Below, one piece after another: positions 23,327 to 32,429 of a stretch of DNA of 64,000 nt; positions within the stretch are counted from its first letter, which is position 1, and each line of letters starts with the position of its first letter. This DNA comes from Craspedostauros australis (Eukaryota; Bacillariophyta; Bacillariophyceae; Mastogloiales; Achnanthaceae). Location of the stretch: assembly GCA_026770025.1 (NCBI GenBank), contig JAMXDE010000008.1, positions 1,798,001 to 1,862,000 of the forward strand. Reading direction: 5' to 3'. A program made the translations under genes and the position numbers. The notes under the pieces were generated by a model. The model was not told the origin of the DNA. It ran no database searches and was given only the letters and a program-made list of their open reading frames with translations.

Positions 23327-23817
23327 GATTGCCGTGTTGGGAGATGCAGAATGCTGCTCTGTTCGTGCTGGTAGTTGTAATAGCGACCCTTTGCCAAACT
23401 CAACCAAGACGAAGCACGTTTTTGGGCTCGTGTGTGCTACTCGAAGAATGGGTGTGACTACGAGTATGAATGTGGCTGCTCTCTAAGGACAGCAGGGCGC
23501 TGCTCTCCTCGATCAATCCCTCCCGCGTCGCAGGTTTGATACGATGCAATGCGAATGCTCCAGTCGACCCAATGCAGCGACGTGTCCCTCCGCGGTCCTG
23601 GGACGTTCATCTTGTGCGCACTCTCACTCTGTTCCATGCAGGTTGCATTTCCAATGCATTGGCTTTGCCCTTCCATGACTCAGCCTTCGCCTTTGTTGTT
23701 CCTTCCTCGCGAACTTCGATGATTGGTGATTGGAAGCATTCAGTCACGTACTACTGGGAGAAGATGCTGGTCCAAAATGATGACGTCAAGTTGGGACAGA
23801 CTAGCTCCGGGACTTAC
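23327..23817. other. Region upstream of the hydroxylase gene
   Basis: Presumed promoter and leader of the hydroxylase. On the minus strand 23607-23735 reads like coding (REEGTTKAKAESWKGKAN), which might be a further exon of the small gene entered next, but no clean splice phase was found. Confidence 0.3.
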
Positions 23818-24383
23818 TCGGGACTTGACTGTCCATTCCGCGTACACGGTATTCGGTACCCAAGACCGATACTGTGATGAAAGGCTACCACACACACGAT
23901 GTGTAGTTGAACTGCAATCCTTGCGTTGCTCGCCCTCCAGCTCATGCACCCCTGCCATCTGTCCACCTCGTCACCCTGCCGAACATGCATCTGTCTTGAA
24001 GCATATCCATGTAAATGGATCAGCTACTGCTCTACGGGTGATGATACTGGAAAGCTGTATGTGTGCAGGATCACCACGGCATGCTGCTGCGCAACAAAGA
24101 ACGGCTGAAGTACGACAGCACGAACCCCACCTTTTTACTCTATCGTCCTATCAATAGTAAGCTTAACACATAAAACAAGCAATCAGAAACAATCTTCACA
24201 GCTTACTTCCGAGTTTACTACAGTTACATCATCGTCTGATACAGCTTTGTCCTCAACATCAAACGGCGTCAAAACCGGTTGAAGGACAGACAATCCTCCT
24301 GACAACGTGCGAAAGACACGGAATACCAACTCGTCACCTTCATCACTCAACGCGCGCTCTGTTGGAGGGAGGAACAGCGCCAT
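23818..24383 (-). CDS. Possible small spliced gene, unknown product
   Basis: Exon A, 24383-24207, encodes MALFLPPTERALSDEGDEL...DVTVVNSE (59 residues, acidic) and ends at a good donor GAA|GTAAGC. Exon B, 23871-23818, is a 54-nt open piece bounded by a strong acceptor (TTTCATCACAG) and donor (CGA|GTAAGT). All junctions are phase 0. A terminal exon around 23735-23607 is suspected, but its entry phase does not fit neatly. No domain is recognised. The gene would be divergent from NFU with only 207 bp between starts. It may be a chance combination of splice-like words. Confidence 0.3.
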
Positions 24384-24590
24384 CCCTCCGCAGCCTCTTT
24401 CGTGAGAAGAGGGAGAGAAAAGACAGCGATCTGTTGTGGGCTACGCCACCGACCAACTCATTCATCTGACCCCGGCTGTCGTCATACGAGCATCAGTAGC
24501 AACAGCAACATCAACATCCATCCACACCAATAAACTAAACAACAGAATCCTGGCTAACCTCCCAAGAGCGTGACGATATCCATTAGAAGC

Positions 24591-26222
24591 ATGAAGATGA
24601 CGAATTGTTCCTCCAGCTACGCCGGACCTTCCGCACTCTCCCTTGGAGCTCTCTTGGTCCTGCTTTCGAGGGCACAAGGTTTCACCAGCATCGCCAGACC
24701 TGTGTCGCGGGTGATCCCGTCAACACCATCAGCACCATCAGCAACATGGCGACTGGGGCATGCTGTAGATGGTGTCGCACGAACAGGGTTGTTGCAGATG
24801 CAGTCGGGTGATGAGGTCAAGCAGACACCAGATACTGAGCAGAAAGCGAACGACAGCCCCGGACTTGCCGCGCTCAATGGGAAGAGAGTGCTGCCCATGC
24901 GCATCGTGCTAGCTGGGCTTGGAGATCAGCAAGTGGCCGGCGTTTACGCTATCTACAACAAAGACTACAAACGAGGGTGCGTGTGTGAGAATGCCTTCAA
25001 ATCGTGAATGCCTCGAATTTTATGTTAGACGGTGGTGAAGGGGAGTAGAGTCCACGTAGAGTGGAGCCCTTTGCCTCCCTTTCAACTCGTACAATGGTCG
25101 TTGTCAGCATTTCCGACCTGCCCATGCTTGGAATCTCCCTCACCCCACTGTTTCATCCGCGGTTGCCCGCTGTTCGACTTCAACGTCGCATTGCGCCTCG
25201 TCCGATCCTTCCGACGTCTCCTCAATGACACATATCTGAGTAGCCAGGATGGCTGGGAGTCCTGCGAATTCGTTGGCACCTCGTTCGACTTGGTGAGCTC
25301 GATCAACGCGCACATCAAGGTCAGCGGCGCGGACGTCATGGCGCACGCGAGGATCCTGTCATTCTCATCCGCGAACAGCGACGCCATGCAGACCGTTTCC
25401 GATGAATGGAAAGTGAAGGTGAAGGATGCTGTTGGGCCATTCGCTGTGCGTAGCGCTATGGAAGCAGCCCTGCTTTTTGATGAGGACGACGATGATGACG
25501 ACGACTTCGACGAAGATGACTTTGACGATTTTCCACCAAGATCTTCGACCAACATCGTTCGCAACGATGACGAAGAAGAGGAGTCTGAGGTCGCCGATGT
25601 CAAAGGAGGTGCAGGCAGTGGCTTGGAAAGCAAGGGCACCGATACGAGTGCGAGTGCGTCGGTTTCGACAACTGAGGACGGCCAGACAGTGTCACCCTTC
25701 GCTGAAGACACCAAACAAGCGCAAAACACAGGGCAGGACATGGAATTGAACAAGGAGAATGTTGATTCTACGCTTGATGAAGTCCGGCCGTACCTGATCG
25801 CCGATGGCGGCAACGTCTCCGTCGATCGAGTGGATCCCACGACAGGGAACGTATACCTCATCTTGGAGGGTGCCTGCGGCTCCTGTCCGTCGTCCACCGT
25901 GACTATGCAGATGGGAATAGAACGTGTCCTGCGCGAAAATTTCTCGAATCTTGGCGAGGTGCTGCAGGTGGAGACTGAAGACGAAGCAGGCTCGGATGGT
26001 TCGATCGACAGTCTTGTGAACAAGGAGATCGACAGATTGAAGCCGGCGGTGATGGCGATGGGTGGCAAAGTCGAGCTTCGCAGCGTGGATGCGGAGGGCA
26101 CCGCCGAAGTCTTCTTCAGAGGCCCGGCGAGGGTCCAGCAAGGTCTCGAACTTGCCCTCCTTGACGTTGATGCTGTGGAGCGGATTGCATTCATCTCTGA
26201 TGACGGCGAGGGCTCTGTGTGA
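24591..26222 (+). CDS. Plastid-targeted NFU-type iron-sulfur cluster scaffold (2 exons)
   Basis: NFU proteins carry and deliver 4Fe-4S clusters. The chosen ATG (24591) gives a signal peptide, LSLGALLVLLSRAQG, followed by FTSIARPVSRV, like the ASAFAP-type junction of secondary-plastid proteins. Exon 1 ends near 24976-24980 and exon 2 starts near 25244-25248. Two donor/acceptor pairs keep frame (KRGQDGWES or KRGCDGWES), so the junction is approximate, for about 454 residues. After the presequence comes a GVYAIYNKD...EFVGTSFD region like the small N-terminal domain of algal NFU proteins, then an acidic linker of mostly Asp. The NFU domain (VRPYLIADGGNV...GACGSCPSS) has the cluster-binding CxxC. 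A second NFU-like domain (LKPAVMAMGGKVEL...) lacks the cysteines, as in plant NFU1-3. Confidence 0.8.
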
Positions 26223-26577
26223 TCATGCCCATGCGTATCGTAGAATCCGCGTAATAAACAGAGGGTATGAGTATGTATGTGTACCGGCGGCTCTACCATG
26301 CAAACATAAAACGGCGTAGAGTACTCGATGAGAACTCCACGATAGAATCAGGTGCTCTATCTCAATTGGCTGTTGCGTGGAGCCTGAGTAGTACTCCGGC
26401 AGACACCGCAGATCTATTTTGCTTCAGTACTACTGCTCAATGACGAGTGCTAGGATTGCGAAGGACGATACATTGGTACTCGTATTAGCACATTGCATTC
26501 GTGCGTGTATGTGCGCGTATGTACCTGTGTGTAAACAACAAACAATGAAATGCTGCATTCTACACGCACTGTTGACT
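26223..26577. other. Intergenic region between convergent genes
   Basis: Rich in GAGTACTC and AGTAGTACTCC words (26318-26435). No gene. It is the common 3' flank of NFU and EMC7. Confidence 0.5.
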
Positions 26578-27300
26578 TCAGCTGCGTACTTCTCGGCGGG
26601 TGGTCGTTTTGGGGGCATCGACCGGCCCGGTGAGGTCGCCCCACATCTGCGATATCATCTTGGAAGGGTCCTGCTGGGCCTCCATCTGCGCTTTCATTCG
26701 TGCCTTTTCCTCAGGTTCCAACCCCTCCATCATCTTCGGCATCATGAACATCATCCCTCCTGAAAAGACCATCATGAGGACCATGGGGTTCTTGAGGAGG
26801 CTGAACAGCGAAAATCCTCTCCGGACCTCGAAGTAGGAGTACGTCGCGATCGGGTTGAGAACGAGCGGATACTTGGTGGCTTGCTTCATGGCGCCAGGGT
26901 ACGCGTATTGTAGGCACTTGGGATTGTCGCTGGATCCCTCCAGGATTTGAAGCTTGACCTGAGGGAAATGGTGGCTCGTGGAGTGGACGTCAAGCTGGTG
27001 GATGCCAGGGTCGACGCCGTATATGACGAAGGTTCCATCCGATCTGGAATAGGTCGTTCGCTCGTGATCATTCAGAGTGATCTTCGTGGTGATGTTGAAC
27101 GGCGTCTTGTCCAAATTCTCGAGGCGCCCCTCAATAGTTGTTGTCTGGCGTCCTCTCGCCTCTGCTCCGCCAACCAGGCTGGATCTGCGTTGCACCATTG
27201 CAGTTTCAGTCGTCACCGAGTGTGATGGAGAATATGCAGAAAATGGCCACAGCACCGTACAGATGTTACGGCACCAGGCGCCAATCGTGATGGGCGGCAT
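26578..27300 (-). CDS. EMC7: ER membrane protein complex subunit 7-like
   Basis: EMC7 is a lumen-facing subunit of the ER membrane complex, which inserts tail-anchored and multipass proteins. The 240-residue product has an N-terminal signal-like segment, then a beta-sandwich region with IEGRLENLDK, TTYSRSDGTFVIYGVDPGIHQLDVHS and a long strand after it, which is the DUF2012/EMC7 core. A single membrane span near residues 175-195 (NPMVLMMVFSGGMMFMMPKMM) precedes LEPEEKARMKAQM and a cytosolic tail. Order and length (human EMC7 242) agree. Start at 27300 is the first ATG; the signal sequence is not a classical one. Confidence 0.85.
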   Translation of the reverse strand: MPPITIGAWCRNICTVLWPFSAYSPSHSVTTETAMVQRRSSLVGGAEARGRQTTTIEGRLENLDKTPFNITTKITLNDHERTTYSRSDGTFVIYGVDPGIHQLDVHSTSHHFPQVKLQILEGSSDNPKCLQYAYPGAMKQATKYPLVLNPIATYSYFEVRRGFSLFSLLKNPMVLMMVFSGGMMFMMPKMMEGLEPEEKARMKAQMEAQQDPSKMISQMWGDLTGPVDAPKTTTRREVRS

Positions 27301-28248
27301 TGGAATCCAAGTGAAAGTCCATTGAGCATATCGTCATGCAGGTATGTGTGTGTATTAGTATGGTGCACGTGCGGAGGGTTGCCAACGATTGGTGACGGCA
27401 GGGTTGCACCAGCAGGTTAGCCAAGACGTCATGTGGTCGGACGAGAAAGAGACAGAGCCAACGAAGCAGCGCCTGCAGAGATCGGTGGTCATTCGACTAC
27501 TTGACCAGCTTCTGTGACCAACTTTTGTGACCAGGACTTGCGGACTGTGGTGTTATCGCCACCATCACCATCGTGACACATTTGAGTCCTTGCATATCAT
27601 CGATCCCTAGAGCGGAACCCATTGATTGGTGTGTTCCAAATGGTGCGAGTATCTACTTGTACGCGTATGCGACTCACCCGAGGATAGATGAAAGCAAGCA
27701 TGCCCAAAGCAAGGTGCTTCCGAAGTTCATCATGATGTTGCTTGCTCCTACTCCTATTCGCATGAATGTCTTCACGTTGTTGGTCTTTCACGATCTCTTT
27801 GTGGTGTCGTCGATGGAAGATGTTGGAGATGGTGTCGACGATGATGTCGGCGGTGATGTTGGGGTTTCGTCTCCTTGCGTCGTGTCGTGCCTTCTCTCTC
27901 GCATTTGTGCGAGGGACAGCACAAAGAGGAGGATTTTCGTGACAGATTCGCCGTGTTGGTTGGACGGACTTGAATAGGCCCTTCGCAGCATTTGTGTTGT
28001 TTGTGGCACGGATTGCTTCCTTGTGGGATGATCGTTCGACAGTGAACAACAACGAAGGAAGTGGACCAGGAGCCGCTCGCCCTCCACCACAGCGGCGAAT
28101 GGAAACAAGCTCCGGACAGATTCCGCGCACGAACAGATCGTAGAGTCCCACAAAAACACAACACGGCATCCCTTCGATTGTGGCTCTTAAGGCATTCGTC
28201 TCACTCACATCCACACTCGCATCCACGCTCGCACCATCCTCGGACCAC
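27301..28248. other. Gene-free stretch between EMC7 and the large element
   Basis: Presumed EMC7 promoter followed by DNA of unknown role. A 217-codon minus-strand frame (27597-28250) begins inside the target duplication and shows no domain or periodic composition, so it is not entered as a gene. Confidence 0.45.
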
Positions 28249-28252
28249 ATAA
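28249..28252. repeat. Target site duplication, left copy (ATAA)
   Basis: ATAA directly outside the left terminal inverted repeat, matched by ATAA at 41460-41463 directly outside the right one. Confidence 0.85.
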
Positions 28253-28412
28253 GACCCGCCTGAGCGAAAATAGTACACCTTTCTCGGGAACGTCGTTTCT
28301 GTGTTGAAAAAAACTGCGTATATCTCTTCTCCTACATCAAATACATCATATGGCAAGAACTAGAATTGTTCCGTCCAATCATTTTAAAGTTATAGAGGGT
28401 TGAAAGTCATGT
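28253..28412 (+). repeat. Left terminal inverted repeat
   Basis: The outer 38 bp are perfect with the right end. The inner part to about 28412 is imperfect and gap-free, with shared blocks at 28360-28368 and 28389-28399. Confidence 0.88.
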
Positions 28413-28881
28413 CAAATCTACGTATTAGGTGAATAACGCACAGACGCCACAGAGCTCATTGACGTTTCAATTTAGTCGCAGTGGTCATTCGTCCCAAAAC
28501 GTTCCTTTTTCTTCCATCGTTTGGGCCTTGCTCGCGATTCTTGAATTTCCGGAGAGTGACTCTACCTTGTGCTCGCACAGAATCGTTGGCGTGAACACAA
28601 AACTCTTGTTGCGCGGCGAGTGATGTTGTCAGTATCGTGATGCAGTGCGATGTGCCATGGGCCGTCAACCAGGATGGTAGGCATGGTCCTTGTTCCTCTT
28701 CCTCCTGTCTGTTATGTCAGCGTGGTAGCAAGGGGGATGGACAGGCTGCAATGCACGAGACGCATACGATGCAAGTTGTGCAGCGCTGAAATAGATGGTG
28801 CGAATTGCTGGTCCCAAGATGGAAATGGACTGCACCCTCGCCACAGTCCTGTACGCAGTGGCAACCCCAACCCACACATCT

Positions 28882-29203
28882 CTGACCCTAACCCTAACCC
28901 AGGTCTTGGCCCTCTGGACCCCTAGCCCTAACCCCAGCCCTAACCCTAACATTGAGTAACTTCATGGCTCTGTCTGAGTAATGTCAGCCACACGCAGTTG
29001 CCTCCCTCGTCTCTTCCAAGTTGCCGAAACTCCAACCGGAACCCCAACCCTAACTCTAGCCCTGAACAACTGCTTCCCTCCTCCCTAACCCAAACCCAAG
29101 CCAGAACCCCAGCCCTAACTCTAACCCTGAGCAACCTGATGACTATGCCTGAACAACGTCATCTGCACACAGTTACCTCCTCCGTCGCTCTGGTGTTGCC
29201 CTT
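28882..29203. repeat. Duplicated unit with degenerate telomere-like CCCTAA repeats
   Basis: Two diverged direct units of about 170 bp (about 28862-29026 and 29027-29203). Each starts with scattered CCCTAA, CCCTAG and CCCCAA hexamers (about seven exact CCCTAA) and ends in a related non-telomeric tail: TTGCCTCCCTCGTC in one, TTACCTCCTCCGTCG in the other, about 175 bp apart. Confidence 0.75.
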
Positions 29204-29892
29204 GTCGCGAACTCTTGCTTTTCTCCCACTTTTTTGCTTCCTGCACTGTTTCGATCCATTTCAACGGCCGCCGTTCCAGCGTTTTTGATTCGATTTCACG
29301 ATTTTTACAGTTTGTTTCGTCGGAGGTATCTTCCAGAACGTTCTTTGAACTCTTTGGCGCCAATGAAAAGTAATCAATATTGTCGATTGTGACTGCGGTA
29401 TCCGGACAGACGCCATATCTGCTGAGTAAAACCAGGCGCCTTGGCATGAAGGCTTCGTTCAGAATCTCAACGCACGAGCCATCCAAAGAGACAGACTCAG
29501 AGAAACAAAGACAAGAAACAAGTCAACACAAGAGATGAAAGGGGCCACGTGTTGACTGGTGGGAAACATCGCGTCGCGTGGCTTCGCATCATCCGTTGCC
29601 ATTTCCATTTCCATCGGCATCCCTTGGCAACTGCACGTACCATACTCGCTCGCCATCATCTTTTTTCAATCAAGAGCATCATGCACAAACACGTTCATCT
29701 TCTGAAGTGCTTCATCCCGCGCCCAACTGCCATCTCTCATTGCTTCGATCAATTGACCGATCGCCGCTCGTGTTCAGTTGGTGGGTTGTACCGTTACGGT
29801 CACTCATTCCTGCTTGTGCGACCGTGACAATTCCAACGCATCACAACGCATCACACCACAACACACCACCACCCACCACAACGCAAAGAGAA
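29204..29892. other. Element sequence of unknown role
   Basis: A minus-strand open frame at 29121-29486 (starting MDGSCVEILNEAF) is 121 codons, half of which lie over the repeat tail. No domain is recognised. The rest is presumably 5' flank of the captured prolyl oligopeptidase. Confidence 0.35.
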
Positions 29893-32151
29893 ATGAACAT
29901 GGCAGACGATCCCTCCATCTCATTGGAGGATGAGGATAACAAATCCTCCATGAGCTTCGACTCCAAGGCCAACGAGATGTGCCTCAACACGCTCGGCGGT
30001 CCCACCAAGCCCAAGACCAGATCCTGCAAGCTTCTCAATGTCCCCAAGACAAGACCAGATCCTGCTGCAAAATGAGGGACATCCTCCTGGCCGCAGCGGA
30101 TTCTGATCCTTCGTCTCTCACAAAGGCGGGATGTTCCAGGACGATCCGCGAGTGGGTGAGAGGCACGGATATGGCACCAGCGCCTGTGGTCTTCAAAGGT
30201 GAAAATCCGACATCGCGGTCTCCGCCTACGTTGACGATCAGAGGGTGCGCGGCAGGGGCATTTACGAAATCCGCACGAGAGCCATCACCCACCAGACCAC
30301 CGAATTCTGGATATGGAAGGTCAAGTACGAGCACATGCTGCCGCCCAGACATCAAACCCGAATCGAGACCGGAGATCCGCCGGATTTCAAACCCTGGCTT
30401 GCGCCAAAAGATTCGGATACCGATTTCGTTGGCACGTTCTCAGGGTCGCATTGCGATCCGACTGGTCATCTGAGGGGGCCAAGACATTCATGGCCAGATC
30501 CATATCTACGTCAACGCCACAAATTCGTCAATTGGATCAGCATCGGATATACCAAACCCTCTTCGAACCTTCCAACAACCTCCCCCGCAAAAACCACACA
30601 ATCACGAAGAACGATCTCATCCTCCTTCACATTGATCATGCCAGATCGAAACTGGATTCTACCAATCAGAAGGGACCAACAGCTGTGTTTGCTGGAGTCG
30701 AGAGGGGCCCCAATCGCCTGCGCCAGCGTCCGATCCGCGGATCCCAACAAGGCCATCGATTCTGGGCCACACTGCCAGCTACACAGGCCCACCATGCTGT
30801 GGCTCGGCGATGCGTCCGTGTTTGATGGCGAAGACATGGAGATCATGAAGCATGTTGATCCAGAGGTCCACCTTGGCAGCAAGCTGCAATTGCTACCAAG
30901 TCATTTCGATTCGAAAGGTTTGGACGTCATGCAACGCATCGCAGAAAGCAAGGACGGCACTGATGCTCTGCACATCATCATGTCGAAGAGGCGTCCCCAC
31001 GAACAAGCGGACCCACCTTGCTCTACGCCTATGATGCCTTTGAGGTCGTGTCGGTCCGCATTACAACCTGCAACAGGTCTGGCATGGTTGGAATGTGGCG
31101 GCGTCTGCGCGGAAACCAACGTGCTTGGTGATGAAGAATTTGGTCCCAGCTGGCATCAGGTGAGTGCCAATTATTGTCGATGTTGTTGCTGCTGTGTATG
31201 GTTGTGTTGTTCACTCGCGCATTTGCACCTGGCATGTGCGCGGCGCAGAGCAGACCAAAAAATCAGGAATGGAAAGCGTGCACAAAACAGGCGCATTGAA
31301 GGAGTATGACTTTCCAAGCTTGTGGGAGCACTTGTCATTGACTCTTTCATTCCATTCCATTTGTGTCCCCACTTCACTTCATGTCATACTCACAATTGAA
31401 TCAATGTCCGATTGGTTGGCATGGCATGATATGATACGAACTGCGCCCATTCTGTGGTACTGCTCGCACACACTCTCATCCCGAATGATGGACTCCACTC
31501 CAACCATGTGTCTGAATTGCGGCAATATCGTCTTGCTGGAGGGCGCGGTGCACGAAAAGCGCACCAAACCACACGAAGACTTCATCGCAGTTGCTGAGGA
31601 TTTGATTTGGTCGAAAAAATGAAAAGCCAAAACATTGGCCATCCGCGGCGGATCCGGCGGAGGATTGTTGGTGCGAATGATTTTGTGATGCTCCTGGACT
31701 GTTCAGCGCGGTGCGTTGGGCAGTCTCGATCCGTGTCGTCAAGCAGTCAAAGATCTGCATTCGGACGATGCAGCTATATGCGCGACGAATTTGGATCCGG
31801 ACGCGTCCGATTGGAGGTGTTCATGGGGCAGACCTCGCTGTACCACAACATCAAATAGGATCCAAATTTTCTACCAATCCTATTCACTGCCGCACGAACG
31901 ATGATCGGATACACCCAGCGCCTGTGTGAAAGATGATGAAGAAGCTGTGGAGCCTGGTTCAGGGAAAGCGATGGCTGACATGCTACGATGAGAATGCGGA
32001 GGGCAGGAACGGTCTGCCTGCAACGCCGAAGCAGGACGCCTTCATGACTGCGCTGGCGTACGATTTCATGTTCAAGAAGTTGTCGAAGGATGCCAAAAAG
32101 TCAGCTGACGAGTATTGGACTGGATTTGGATTGATGCACGCAGTGTTCTAA
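29893..32151 (+). pseudogene. Decayed prolyl oligopeptidase (peptidase S9A-like) carried by the element
   Basis: Pieces in all three frames follow in order the layout of bacterial-type S9A prolyl oligopeptidases. They are the start SISLEDED (29910s); propeller fragments VSAYVDD, RSDWSSEGAKT and LFEPSNN; ESKDGT; TLLYAYDAFEV (about 31014-31050); AWLECGGV and EFGPSWHQ; then, after about 390 bases beginning CAG|GTGAGT (probable intron), HEDFIAVAEDLI; IRGGSGGGLLV with the nucleophile serine at 31653-31655; NDDRIHP with the aspartate region (31900-31905); and QDAFMTALAYDF. The histidine box reads EGRNG where the family has GGHGG, so the catalytic His is Asn (32008-32010). Several frameshifts, an internal loss and a stop near 31619 make this a pseudogene. 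Confidence 0.8.
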
Positions 32152-32429
32152 TCGTGTATCATGCCATACATAGCAAGCACATGTGCGAATTGAGTAGATG
32201 CACGGCGATGGTGGTTCCATTGTGCATGTCAAGATCATAGCAACCGATAACATCAGAGCCACTCTATACATACCAACAACAGCTTCCTCTCGTAATCCCT
32301 GTGGACACGCAGTTACTGCAGTTGATATCGCCATGCTGCAACTTGATAGTATCAATGTGACACAGAGTATAGTATCGTAGAATAGAATGCAATATACTAA
32401 TGTTGGCATACTTGCGGCGGTCGTCAGGA
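32152..32429. other. Spacer between cargo pseudogene and transposase 3' end
   Basis: 278 bp of AT-richer sequence between two convergent reading units. No gene. Confidence 0.4.

Noticed and set aside
24570-24590. Earlier NFU start at 24570
   Set aside because: The codon there is GTG. The first ATG in frame is 24591 and gives a cleaner signal peptide.
25082-26299. 405-codon minus-strand open frame
   Set aside because: Exact antisense of the NFU exon. The NFU domain with its CxxC on the plus strand is unambiguous.
27597-28250. 217-codon minus-strand frame ending at the element border
   Set aside because: Starts inside the target duplication and has arginine/histidine-rich random-looking sequence with no family resemblance.
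28882-29203. Chromosome end or telomere fusion point
   Set aside because: The hexamers are degenerate, interspersed with unique sequence and duplicated, and intact coding-type DNA lies on both sides.
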